8,206 nucleotides of DNA, taken from assembly GCA_964386435.1 (NCBI GenBank), contig CAYLSV010000133.1, forward strand, positions 1-8,206, in the 5' to 3' direction. Positions 1 through 7,199 of the stretch are shown piece by piece. The position numbers and the translations under genes were made by a program. The notes under the pieces were generated by a model. The model ran no database searches. It was not told the origin of the DNA and saw only the letters and a program-made list of their open reading frames with translations. Each line of letters begins with the position of its first letter. Within the stretch, counting starts at the first letter, position 1. The stretch is from CAYLSV01 sp964386435. GTDB taxonomy: Bacteria; Planctomycetota; Phycisphaerae; Tepidisphaerales; Tepidisphaeraceae.

Positions 1-992
<992 letters not shown>

Positions 993-1030
993 CCCTGCAT
1001 CGCGTGCCGCGGCAAACGCCGACGACACGA

Positions 1031-1071
1031 TGAGGCTGCTGCGCTTGATAGAAGCCGGTCCGCCAGCCTCA
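1031..1071. terminator. Possible stem-loop between convergent gyrB and kinase genes
   Basis: TGAGGCTG (1031-1038) pairs with CAGCCTCA (1064-1071). After a 2-nt bulge, GCG (1041-1043) pairs with CGC (1061-1063), leaving a 17-nt loop. It lies in the 106-bp gap between two converging genes, where a bidirectional terminator would be expected. No T-tract follows the stem on either strand, so this is not a canonical intrinsic terminator. The function is inferred from position only. Confidence 0.3.
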
Positions 1072-1098
1072 GGCCACGTTGTGAGTGGATCCAAGCTG

Positions 1099-2661
1099 TC
1101 ACCGTCCGGCCAGCCGGGATAAGGTCGCGGCGATGGCGTCGGAGGTGGCCGGCTTGAGCAGGTAGGCGGCGTAACCGGCCTGCTCGGCGTCGCGGCGGAT
1201 GCTCCCGGTGTCGCGGCCGCTCAGCGCGATCATGCCCCGCTCGGGCAAAGAATCGGTCTCGGCGAGCAGCGTCGGCAGGGTCAGGCCGTCGCCGTCGGGC
1301 AAGTTCAGGTCGGTGAGGATGATGCCGGGTCGCCACCGCCTCGCCGCCTCGACGCCGGCTTGAAGAGTGTTGGCCAGCTCGACCTGGGCCCCCATCTTGC
1401 GCAACAGCAACGCGGTGACGCGGCCGGTGCCGAAATGGTCCTCGACGAGCAGCACCCGCAGCCCATCAAGCCGGGCTAGCGGCTTGTGGTTGCCGGTCGC
1501 ATTGACGCTCATGCGCGGCAGCGCCGGCAGCGTGAGTGTCGCCACCGCCCCGCGGCCGCGTCCGGGGCTTTCGAGCGTGAGCTCGCCGCCGTGCAACCGG
1601 GCGAGGTTGCGCGACAAAGCCAACCCCAAGCCCAGCCCACCCGAGGCGGGCTCGGCCTGCTCGAACGGCGAGAAGAGCCGCAGCATGTCCGCCTCATCGA
1701 CACCGCGGCCGTCGTCGATGGTGCGGATGATCAGCTTATCGGATCCACCTTCATCATGCCGCTCGATGACCACGTTCACTTGGCCGTCGGGCTCGGTAAA
1801 CTTCACCGCGTTGGTTAAGAGGTTCCACAGGATCTGCTTGAGCCGGTCGCCGTCGCCGTGGACGATGAGCGGTCCGTCGGGCTGGCTGATCGACAGGTTG
1901 ACCCGCCGCTCCCGTCGCCGCACGTCCACGGCATCCACAGCCTCGCGGATCATATTTCGAAGATCTACTGGTTGTCGGTTGATCGACAGCTTGCCGCGGA
2001 CGGCCCGGTTGGTGTCGAGCAAATCGTCGACGAGCCGCACCTGCTGGCTAACGCCCGACAAGCCCACCCGCAGGGCGTCCCGCAGCTCAGGCGAGATGGT
2101 TGGCTCGGCAAGCGCCGTCTCGAGGGCCGACTGCACCGGGGCGAGCGGGCCGCGCATCTCGTGGCTCAGCTCGGCGAGCATGCGGGTTTTGTGATCGTTG
2201 TCGCGTTCGGCCCGCTGGGCGGCGTGGCGGAGCTGCTGCTCGGCCCGCTTGGCACTGGTGATGTCCCGGCAGTACGCCGCGACCAGCCGCCGCTGTTCAG
2301 CGATCATGGGCACGTACGTGACGCGGAACCAGCGGGGCGGCTCGCCGTCCCGCTTGGGCGCTTCGAACTCCACGTCACGGATCGTGCGGCCGTCCTCGAA
2401 CACCGAGGCCAGCAGCGGGTCGACCGTGTCCCGAACGCCCGGCACCACCTCTGGCCCGCGGCGGCCGAGGTGGTCCTCAATGGCCGCGCCGTTGATGTCG
2501 GCCATCATCTGGTTGACGTACACGAACCGCAACTGTTCATCGAGGACGGCCACGCCCACCGGTGCCTCATCGAGGGCTTCGGCCATCATCGGCGCTAGTG
2601 CGGCCCCGCACGCCGATCGGGGCATCTTTGACGTTTTGGCCGCATCGAAGGTCTCGGGCAT
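1099..2661 (-). CDS. Hybrid sensor histidine kinase (PAS-HisKA-HATPase-receiver)
   Basis: A 520-residue kinase with no membrane segment or signal peptide, so probably cytoplasmic. Domains in order: PAS-like sensor about 26-140 (APVGVAVLDEQLRFVYVN); HisKA about 157-222 with phosphoacceptor His167 in LSHEMRGPL; HATPase about 265-380 with N-box N280/N284, G1 box DDGRG (316-320), F-box LFSPFEQ and G2 box GGLGLGLAL (341-349); receiver about 400-517 with acidic pocket E407/D408, phosphoacceptor Asp451, Ser481 and Lys503. All catalytic residues are present. The residue four after His167 is Gly171, not the usual Asn or Thr. The C-terminal receiver suggests a phosphorelay through an HPt protein encoded elsewhere, as no HPt or separate regulator is visible. 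The ATG at 2661 is the first start codon after an in-frame stop upstream. No clear ribosome site or -12 to -7 promoter box precedes it. Signal and target are unknown. Confidence 0.93.
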   Translation of the reverse strand: MPETFDAAKTSKMPRSACGAALAPMMAEALDEAPVGVAVLDEQLRFVYVNQMMADINGAAIEDHLGRRGPEVVPGVRDTVDPLLASVFEDGRTIRDVEFEAPKRDGEPPRWFRVTYVPMIAEQRRLVAAYCRDITSAKRAEQQLRHAAQRAERDNDHKTRMLAELSHEMRGPLAPVQSALETALAEPTISPELRDALRVGLSGVSQQVRLVDDLLDTNRAVRGKLSINRQPVDLRNMIREAVDAVDVRRRERRVNLSISQPDGPLIVHGDGDRLKQILWNLLTNAVKFTEPDGQVNVVIERHDEGGSDKLIIRTIDDGRGVDEADMLRLFSPFEQAEPASGGLGLGLALSRNLARLHGGELTLESPGRGRGAVATLTLPALPRMSVNATGNHKPLARLDGLRVLLVEDHFGTGRVTALLLRKMGAQVELANTLQAGVEAARRWRPGIILTDLNLPDGDGLTLPTLLAETDSLPERGMIALSGRDTGSIRRDAEQAGYAAYLLKPATSDAIAATLSRLAGR

Positions 2662-2774
2662 CGCTTGACCAGGGTTTGGGACTTCGAGCCGCCACGACCG
2701 CCGTCGTCGACGGCGAAAGCGTGTTGGCTGGACGACCGGCTTGGTGAAAGAAAGTTTGGTTATCAGTTTCTTGC

Positions 2775-2780
2775 ACTATA
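2775..2780 (-). promoter_or_regulatory. Weak candidate -10 box upstream of the kinase gene
   Basis: Read on the minus strand this is TATAGT, five of six matches to the sigma-70 -10 consensus. It lies in the 178-bp gap between the mutase stop and the kinase ATG, about 113 bp from that ATG. No convincing -35 hexamer is present at 15-18 bp spacing. The rest of the gap (2662-2839) shows nothing else recognisable, so the kinase could instead be read through from the mutase gene. Confidence 0.2.
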
Positions 2781-2839
2781 TCGACCCGGCCCACTTGGTT
2801 CGCTGTGTTTGGAATGGTAGCAGCGCTGCGTGAGGCAAC

Positions 2840-4243
2840 TTAGAATTCGCGATCATCCATTTCGGCGATCCGACGGACCTCGCTGATGCGGGCCGAGGCC
2901 GCCTCTTCGGTGGGGGCTTCGGCGATGATGCGGAGGATCGGCTCCGTGTTGCTCGCCCGGACGCTGACCCAGCCGTCGGGCCAGTCGATGCGGAGGCCGT
3001 CCTCGGCGTTCTGGTTCTCGTTGGCGAAGTGCTCGCTGACGGTGTCGATGACCGCGGCGGCATCTTCTTTCTTCGCCAGCGGCAGCTTGTCCTTCACGAT
3101 GGCGTAGCTGGGGATCTGGGCGACGAGTTCGGAGAGCTTCTTGCCGGTGTCGGCCATCAGTTGCAGGACGTAGGCCATGGCGACGAGCGAGTCGCGGCCG
3201 GGGACGATGCGGGGGTCGATGACGCCGCCGTTGCCTTCGCCGCCGATGATGCTGCCCGAATCGAGCATTTTCTGGATGACATTGGCCTCGCCCACCGGGG
3301 TGCGGACGACTTGGCCGCCGTGCTGGGCGGCGACGTCGTCGATCATGCGGCTCGTGGAGAGGTTCGAGACGATCGTCGTGCCGGGCTTTTTGCGGCAGAT
3401 GTGCAGGGCGCACAACGCCAGCGTGTACTCCTCGCCGATGTACGTGCCGTTCTCGTCGACGATGGCCAGACGGTCGGCGTCGGGATCCTGGGCGAAGCCG
3501 ACGTCGGCACGTTGGCGGCGGACCTCGGCGCAGAGGCCGGTCAGGTTGGCGGCGGTCGGCTCGGGCTCGTGGGCGAACTGGCCGGTCGGCTCGCTGTGGA
3601 TGTGGGCCAGCCGCGTGCCGAGCTTGCTGAGCAGGGTGCCGCTGGTGACGCCGCCGGCGCCGTTCACGCTGTCGCAGACGACCTTGAAGCGTTTGCTGCT
3701 GATGCCCAACACGTCGACCCGCTCGGCCACCCGCTTGACGTGCACGGCGTGCGTCGTCGGGTCGCTCTTGCTCGGCCGAACCTCGTCCACCGGCACCAGC
3801 GGCATTTCGCCGGCGTCGTAGAGCTGCCGCAACCTCGCCGCGGCGTCGGCGGGCAGCGTGACGCCGCTTGATTGCAAAAACTTCAGCCCGTTCCAGACGA
3901 TCGGGTTGTGGCTGGCCGTCACGACGATGCCGGCGTCGGCGTTGAGGTGCTCCGTCATCATCGCCACGCCCGGCGTGGTGACGACGCCGAGGTCGACGAC
4001 GTCGAGGCCGCAGGCGGTCAGGGTGCCGACGACCAGGTCGCGCATGAACGTGCCGCTGGGCCGGGAGTCTCGGCCGAGGGCGATGGTGTGCCGCTCGCCG
4101 ATCGGTGGTTGCTGCTTGACGAAGGCGGCAAATGCTCCGGCCATGCGGGTGACGGTCGCGGGGCTGAGGCTGCCGCCGACGACGCCGCGCATGCCGCTGA
4201 CGCCGATCATGAGGGTGGAGGGGTCGACGTTGCCGCTGCTCAT
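2840..4243 (-). CDS. glmM: Alpha-D-phosphohexomutase, phosphoglucosamine mutase type
   Basis: Interconverts hexose 6-phosphate and 1-phosphate; as GlmM it makes glucosamine-1-phosphate for UDP-GlcNAc, a precursor of cell-envelope polymers. The 467 residues match the family length. Visible motifs: N-terminal GVSGMRGVVGGSLSP; phosphoserine loop TASHNP (109-114) with active-site Ser111; Mg-binding loop DPDADR (253-258); sugar-binding loop GEGNGG (335-340); and phosphate-binding loop RASNTEP (429-435). The sugar loop resembles archaeal-type and related mutases rather than GEQSGH of E. coli GlmM, so the substrate (glucosamine, glucose or mannose phosphate) is not fixed by sequence. The ATG at 4243 is preceded by TACCCT at -12 to -7, which suggests a leaderless transcript. 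The gene diverges from epsC across a palindrome. The kinase gene follows 178 bp downstream on the same strand. I am sure of the family and moderately sure of GlmM. Confidence 0.92.
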   Translation of the reverse strand: MSSGNVDPSTLMIGVSGMRGVVGGSLSPATVTRMAGAFAAFVKQQPPIGERHTIALGRDSRPSGTFMRDLVVGTLTACGLDVVDLGVVTTPGVAMMTEHLNADAGIVVTASHNPIVWNGLKFLQSSGVTLPADAAARLRQLYDAGEMPLVPVDEVRPSKSDPTTHAVHVKRVAERVDVLGISSKRFKVVCDSVNGAGGVTSGTLLSKLGTRLAHIHSEPTGQFAHEPEPTAANLTGLCAEVRRQRADVGFAQDPDADRLAIVDENGTYIGEEYTLALCALHICRKKPGTTIVSNLSTSRMIDDVAAQHGGQVVRTPVGEANVIQKMLDSGSIIGGEGNGGVIDPRIVPGRDSLVAMAYVLQLMADTGKKLSELVAQIPSYAIVKDKLPLAKKEDAAAVIDTVSEHFANENQNAEDGLRIDWPDGWVSVRASNTEPILRIIAEAPTEEAASARISEVRRIAEMDDREF

Positions 4244-4249
4244 GCGAGC

Positions 4250-4255
4250 AGGGTA
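4250..4255 (-). promoter_or_regulatory. -10-like box placed for a leaderless glmM transcript
   Basis: On the minus strand this is TACCCT, matching the TANNNT core of a bacterial -10 element. It occupies -12 to -7 relative to the A of the glmM ATG at 4243, so transcription would start at or next to the start codon. No Shine-Dalgarno sequence is present. The -35 region at 16-18 bp spacing is weak. Support comes from the same spacing upstream of epsC and aguB. Confidence 0.55.
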
Positions 4256-4288
4256 GCGGGGCGAAAGGGATGTTCGACCCCCGCGAGG

Positions 4289-4348
4289 AGGTAGCTGCGG
4301 TGCAACGCACCGCCGTCCGGACTGCGGGGCGTTGCACCGCAGCTACCT
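4289..4348. repeat. REPIN-like inverted pair of REP elements
   Basis: A 60-bp near-perfect palindrome. The outer arms, 4289-4308 and 4329-4348, are perfect 20-bp inverted repeats, and pairing continues inward with single mismatches. Each arm is itself a 23-nt unit: 4291-4313 on plus and 4346-4324 on minus, identical at 22 of 23 positions. Each unit starts with GTAG, then CT, then its own hairpin (GCGGTGC, loop AAC, GCACCGC; the right unit has one stem mismatch). A GTAG foot next to a small hairpin, in two head-to-head copies with a short (10-nt) spacer, is the described layout of REP doublets (REPINs) mobilised in trans by RAYT (TnpA-REP) transposases. No RAYT gene is in the window. The element sits between the divergent glmM and epsC promoters. 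Confidence 0.75.
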
Positions 4349-4376
4349 GACGGTTCGGAACGCGCTCCCACTGACC

Positions 4377-4382
4377 TACCCT
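4377..4382 (+). promoter_or_regulatory. -10-like box placed for a leaderless epsC transcript
   Basis: TACCCT at exactly -12 to -7 from the ATG at 4389, the same hexamer and spacing as in front of glmM on the other strand. A poor -35 candidate, TTCGGA, lies at 4354-4359 with a 17-bp spacer, six bases beyond the palindrome. No ribosome-binding site is visible. The box also supports ATG 4389 over an in-frame TTG at 4332 that lies inside the palindrome. Confidence 0.55.
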
Positions 4383-4388
4383 CGCCGC

Positions 4389-5336
4389 ATGCTCAGGCCG
4401 GGACTCGATGCGCTGTTGCCCGATGTCGCCGAGCGGCTCACGCGATCGATCCGGCAGCATCCGCAAACCGCCCGCCTCGACACCGGCTACCTACCCAGCC
4501 GCGACGTGGTCTGCCACTGTGCCGACCAGATGCTCGAACTCTGCTTCCCCGGCTACTTCGGCCGGCAGGGACTCAGCGACGAGGCGCTGCCGTTCGTCAT
4601 CGGCAACCAGGCGGCGACGCTCATGGCCAACCTGTTCGAGCCGGTGCGGTACTGCCTGCGGTACCGCGAAGGGCGGGAGGATTGCGAGGAGACGGCGAAG
4701 AAGTGCGACGCCGAGGCCGAGCGTTTGGTCGGGGCGTTCATGGACGCGATGCCGGGCGTGCGGGACCAATTGGCCACCGACGTGCAGGCCGCCTTCGACG
4801 GCGACCCGGCGGCCACCGGCACCGACGAGGCGATCTTCAGCTACCCCGGCTTGTTCGCCATCGCCGTCCAGCGGCTCGCCCACGTGTTCCACAAGCTCGA
4901 CGTGCCGCTGTTGCCGCGGGTGATGACCGAGTACGCCCACGGCCGCACCGGCATCGACATCCACCCCGGCGCGGAGCTGGGCGAGCGGATGTTCATCGAC
5001 CACGGCACCGGCGTCGTCATCGGCGAGACCTGCCAAATCGGGGCCGACGTCAAGATCTATCAGGGCGTCACCCTCGGCGCCCTCGCCCCCGCGTTCGGCC
5101 AAAAACTGCGCGGCACCAAACGCCACCCCACGCTTGGCACCGGCGTCACCGTCTACGCCGGGGCCACCATCCTCGGCGGCGACACCCACATCGGCGACAA
5201 TTGCACCATTGGCGGCAACGTCTTCCTCACCGAAAGCGTCCCGCCCCGCACCACCGTCACCGCCGAGGCCCCAAGACTCCGCTACCGCGAACGCCGCAAA
5301 AAGTCACGCGAGGTGTCGCTCGACTTCCAGATCTGA
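4389..5336 (+). CDS. epsC: Serine O-acetyltransferase (EpsC/CysE type)
   Basis: Transfers acetyl from acetyl-CoA to L-serine, giving O-acetylserine, the first step of cysteine synthesis in the cytoplasm. The predicted 315-residue protein has an alpha-helical N-terminal domain (about 1-175) and a left-handed beta-helix of hexapeptide repeats (about 185-290). Key stretches are TGIDIHPGA (187-195), FIDHGTGVVIGET (202-214) and YQGVTLGAL. By comparison with E. coli CysE, Asp190 and His205 should be the catalytic pair and His246 (KRHPTLG) the CoA/serine-site histidine. The long N-terminal domain fits the EpsC subgroup. A basic tail (RYRERRKKSRE) precedes the end. The start is set at ATG 4389 from family length and the -10-like box; an upstream in-frame TTG lies in the palindrome and is unlikely. 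No cysteine synthase gene is adjacent. The 101 bp after the stop contain no clear terminator. Confidence 0.94.
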   Translation: MLRPGLDALLPDVAERLTRSIRQHPQTARLDTGYLPSRDVVCHCADQMLELCFPGYFGRQGLSDEALPFVIGNQAATLMANLFEPVRYCLRYREGREDCEETAKKCDAEAERLVGAFMDAMPGVRDQLATDVQAAFDGDPAATGTDEAIFSYPGLFAIAVQRLAHVFHKLDVPLLPRVMTEYAHGRTGIDIHPGAELGERMFIDHGTGVVIGETCQIGADVKIYQGVTLGALAPAFGQKLRGTKRHPTLGTGVTVYAGATILGGDTHIGDNCTIGGNVFLTESVPPRTTVTAEAPRLRYRERRKKSREVSLDFQI

Positions 5337-5437
5337 CACGCGTCGTGGCGTTTCGGCATCATCCGGTGCGACCGACGGGTTTTCGGACCTAATCAAACGC
5401 TCAAGTCCCGTGGCACGGCGGTTGACGGTGGCTTGAC

Positions 5438-5758
5438 ATGGAGAAACTGATTTTCACGCTCGCCGTCCTCGCGTTGCTCCTGGGCGGTTGTGCCCGGGAG
5501 GTGGAGCCCGAGGTGCGGCATCAGCCGACGCCGGCCGTGGCGGCGTTGGTGTTCACGCCCGAGGCCGTGCGGGGCGTGCCGGTGGCGAACCTTGACCGAT
5601 CCGGCCGCGAGCCGGCGGCGTTCGGCGGGGTGGTGCGGTCGCGGACGACGTTCAACGTCACGCTGCTCGATGATTTGCAACGCTCGGGCCGGTTCGGCAG
5701 CTACGACCTGGTCCGCCGGCGGACGCTCTCGACGCGGGTTGAGGTCATCCAGCGGTGA
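5438..5758 (+). CDS. Small predicted lipoprotein of unknown function
   Basis: I do not recognise this 106-residue protein. It starts MEKLIFTLAVLALLLGGC, a lipoprotein signal peptide: one Lys, a hydrophobic core, then lipobox L15-G-G-C18. After lipidation on Cys18 the mature protein would be about 89 residues. Its middle is rich in Val, Pro and Arg, with the stretch FNVTLLDDLQRSGRFGSYDLVRRRTL and a charged end, and no further membrane segment. Residue 2 after Cys is Arg, not Asp, so nothing visible marks it for inner-membrane retention. The ATG at 5438 has a weak GGTGG 7-11 bases upstream. The gene lies on the same strand as epsC (101 bp before) and the HU-like gene (102 bp after), but the spacing does not suggest an operon. 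The lipobox makes a real gene likely. Confidence 0.7.
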   Translation: MEKLIFTLAVLALLLGGCAREVEPEVRHQPTPAVAALVFTPEAVRGVPVANLDRSGREPAAFGGVVRSRTTFNVTLLDDLQRSGRFGSYDLVRRRTLSTRVEVIQR

Positions 5759-5814
5759 TTTTGCCCCGGCCGACTGGCATCGGCTGCTGCGGCATGGTAA
5801 CTCTGGCCCCTTGC

Positions 5815-5830
5815 CGGGCCGGGTGGCCCG
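5815..5830 (+). terminator. Short GC hairpin between lipoprotein and HU-like genes
   Basis: CGGGCC (5815-5820) and GGCCCG (5825-5830) form a 6-bp stem with a GGGT loop. No T-tract follows. It could be a weak terminator for the lipoprotein gene, a leader structure of the HU-like gene 30 bp downstream, or chance in GC-rich DNA. Confidence 0.2.
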
Positions 5831-5860
5831 CTCGCCGCCGCGACCCTCTGCCGGATTGCC

Positions 5861-6184
5861 ATGCCAACCGAGCCGACTTCCGCCCCCACGCCCTCCGAAG
5901 GCCGCACCATCACTAAGAAGGATCTCGTCGAACGCATCGCCGACGACACCGGCATGCGGCGGACGCAGGTGAAGGACGCGTTGCAATTGTTCCTCACCGC
6001 CATCACCGACGAGCTCGCCGCCGGCAACCGCCTGGAGTTCCGCGACTTTGGCGTCTTCGAACCCGTCGCCCGCCGCGCCCGCCGGGCCCAGAACCCCAAA
6101 ACCCTCGCCCCCGTCACCGTCCCGCCCAAACGCGCCGTCCGCTTCAAGCCGGGCCGACTGCTCAAGGCGAAGATGGAAGGGTAA
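5861..6184 (+). CDS. HU/IHF-family DNA-binding protein
   Basis: A nucleoid-associated protein that should dimerise and bend DNA. The 107 residues comprise a Thr/Pro/Ser-rich N-terminal extension (1-16), then the HU fold: helix TKKDLVERIADDTG (about 18-31), helix QVKDALQLFLTAITDEL, beta-saddle LEFRDFGVFEPVARRARRAQ (58-77), arm tip NPKT (78-81) with the conserved intercalating Pro79, and the return strand VTVPPKRAVRFKPGRLLKAKM. Classical HU is about 90 residues with RNPxTG at the tip. Here Arg is Gln and the TG is lost (QNPKTLAP), and there is an Arg-rich run before the arm. It is a divergent HU/IHF paralogue; the sequence does not say whether it is the main HU. ATG 5861 is the only reasonable start, with weak GGA upstream. 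It converges with thyX over a repeat-filled spacer of 85 bp. Confidence 0.92.
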   Translation: MPTEPTSAPTPSEGRTITKKDLVERIADDTGMRRTQVKDALQLFLTAITDELAAGNRLEFRDFGVFEPVARRARRAQNPKTLAPVTVPPKRAVRFKPGRLLKAKMEG

Positions 6185-6198
6185 GGCCGTTCTTGGCC

Positions 6199-6262
6199 CT
6201 TTGTCATTTGTTCTTTGTCATTTGCAAAAGACAGCACCAAGGACAAAGAACCAAGGACAAAC
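6199..6262. repeat. Inverted array of 7-nt TTTGTCN-type repeats in a convergent spacer
   Basis: The left arm (6199-6224) holds two copies of CTTTGTCATTTG at 14-nt period (6199-6210, 6213-6224), readable as 7-nt units TTTGTCA / TTTGTTC. The right arm (6237-6262) holds two copies of CCAAGGACAAA at the same period (6237-6247, 6251-6261); its complement reads TTTGTCC / TTGGTTC. The arms are complementary at 21 of 26 positions around a 12-nt loop, so the array can fold into one imperfect hairpin. It fills the space between the ends of the HU-like gene and thyX, and its AT-richness is unlike the rest of the window. A weak GGCC-GTTCTT-GGCC stem (6185-6198) followed by T-rich DNA could help end HU transcription. 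Terminator function is inferred. Confidence 0.65.
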
Positions 6263-6269
6263 AACACCT

Positions 6270-7163
6270 TCAAACCCCCAACATCTCCCGCTTCGCTTCC
6301 CACTCGGTCGCTTCCCGCTTGTTCTCCGTTGCCAGCGGCTGGCCGGTGCGCAGGGCCTCGATTTCCAGGCCGGTGAGCTGGATCGCGTTGAGCTGGTAGT
6401 CCTCGAACGCCTCGCACGCCACGGGGCAAATCGGCTTGAGCAGGGCGTACATGGCCGCGGCGTAGGCGCGAATTTCCTGCTGCGCGTGCGGATCAAGCCG
6501 CAGGCGGAGGAAGCGGAAGACGTTGTGCAAATCGCACTTCCAATACCACTCGGTGTACACGTTCACCGGCAGCACCATCCGGGCCGTCTCCCGGGCCACG
6601 CCGGCTTCGATGTGCTTTTCGTACTCGGCATAACTTTCCCGCTCGATCCGATCAAGGTAGCCGAGGAATCCGTCGGCCGCCGCGTCGTCCAGCGTGTCGC
6701 CGCCGCCCTGGCGGTTGGTCGTGCTCTGGCTCTTGAGCGCCGCCCGGTCGGGCTTGTAGAACCGGTCCCGCACCACGCTGTACCGGGCCGAGTACTCATT
6801 GATGTTCGCCGTCCGGTGCCGCACCCACTGCCGGGCGATGAAGATCGGCATCACGCAGTGAAACTTCAACTCCACCATCTCCAGCGGCGTCGAATGCCAG
6901 TGACGCATCAGGTAGCGGATCAGGCCGCGGTCTTCGTTGATTTTTTTCGTCCCCTCGCCGTAGCTGACGCGGGCCGCCTGCACGATCGCCGCGTCGGCCG
7001 TCTTGCCCTCGGGCACCAGGCGGGGCATGGCGTCTACCAAGGCGACCATGCCGTGATCGTGCACCGGCACCTCCAGCCGGGCCGCGCCGTGCATCACGTC
7101 CACCAGCTTCGCCTCCGGCTCGACCCGACGGGGCTCGGCAGTCGCTTGGGCAATCGCGCTCAT
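6270..7163 (-). CDS. thyX: Flavin-dependent thymidylate synthase ThyX
   Basis: Makes dTMP from dUMP using methylenetetrahydrofolate, FAD and NADPH, replacing ThyA; it acts as a tetramer in the cytoplasm. The 297-residue protein carries the ThyX signature RHRTANINEYSARY (115-128), i.e. RHR-X7-S with Ser125. Upstream is HSTPLEMVELKF (90-101), matching the family's conserved His-proximal block, and downstream ARMVLPVNVYTEWYWKCDLHNVFRFLRLRLDPHAQQEIR follows the family's dUMP/FAD-binding C-terminal region. About 45 residues precede the conserved fold. ATG 7163 is chosen over an in-frame TTG at 7184, because a GATAAT box ends 6 nt before the ATG and the TTG lies only 3 nt from the aguB stop. The gene is 24 nt downstream of aguB on the same strand and could be co-transcribed or served by its own promoter. 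Confidence 0.96.
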   Translation of the reverse strand: MSAIAQATAEPRRVEPEAKLVDVMHGAARLEVPVHDHGMVALVDAMPRLVPEGKTADAAIVQAARVSYGEGTKKINEDRGLIRYLMRHWHSTPLEMVELKFHCVMPIFIARQWVRHRTANINEYSARYSVVRDRFYKPDRAALKSQSTTNRQGGGDTLDDAAADGFLGYLDRIERESYAEYEKHIEAGVARETARMVLPVNVYTEWYWKCDLHNVFRFLRLRLDPHAQQEIRAYAAAMYALLKPICPVACEAFEDYQLNAIQLTGLEIEALRTGQPLATENKREATEWEAKREMLGV

Positions 7164-7169
7164 GCCGGC

Positions 7170-7199
7170 ATTATCGGCAGGCAACCGTCAATCCAGCAA
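7170..7199 (-). promoter_or_regulatory. Candidate thyX promoter within the end of aguB
   Basis: On the minus strand GATAAT (7175-7170) matches the -10 consensus at five of six positions and occupies -12 to -7 from the thyX ATG. TTGCTG (7199-7194) is a partial -35 with an 18-bp spacer, lying in the last codons of aguB. This would give a leaderless thyX transcript independent of aguB. Confidence 0.5.

Noticed and set aside
1367..2598. Long plus-strand open frames opposite the histidine kinase
   Set aside because: They are antisense to a kinase whose every catalytic box is intact, and their translations resemble no known protein.
4289..4348. Reading the palindrome as a CRISPR repeat, integration site or plain intrinsic terminator
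   Set aside because: There is no array of repeats and spacers, no tRNA or integrase nearby, and the flanking genes diverge, so no transcript would end there. The nested GTAG-hairpin units fit REP elements better.
4332..4388. N-terminal extension of the serine acetyltransferase from a TTG start
   Set aside because: The extension would be encoded by the right arm of the palindrome and is not part of the family; ATG 4389 has a correctly placed -10-like box.
2853..4466. A 537-codon minus-strand open frame overlapping glmM
   Set aside because: Its translation is almost entirely Arg/His/Pro/Gly low complexity and it is offset from the glmM frame that carries every phosphohexomutase motif.
5337..5437. 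Terminator after epsC
   Set aside because: Only a 4-bp stem (CGGT/ACCG near 5364-5374) followed by a TTTT a few bases later; too weak to call.
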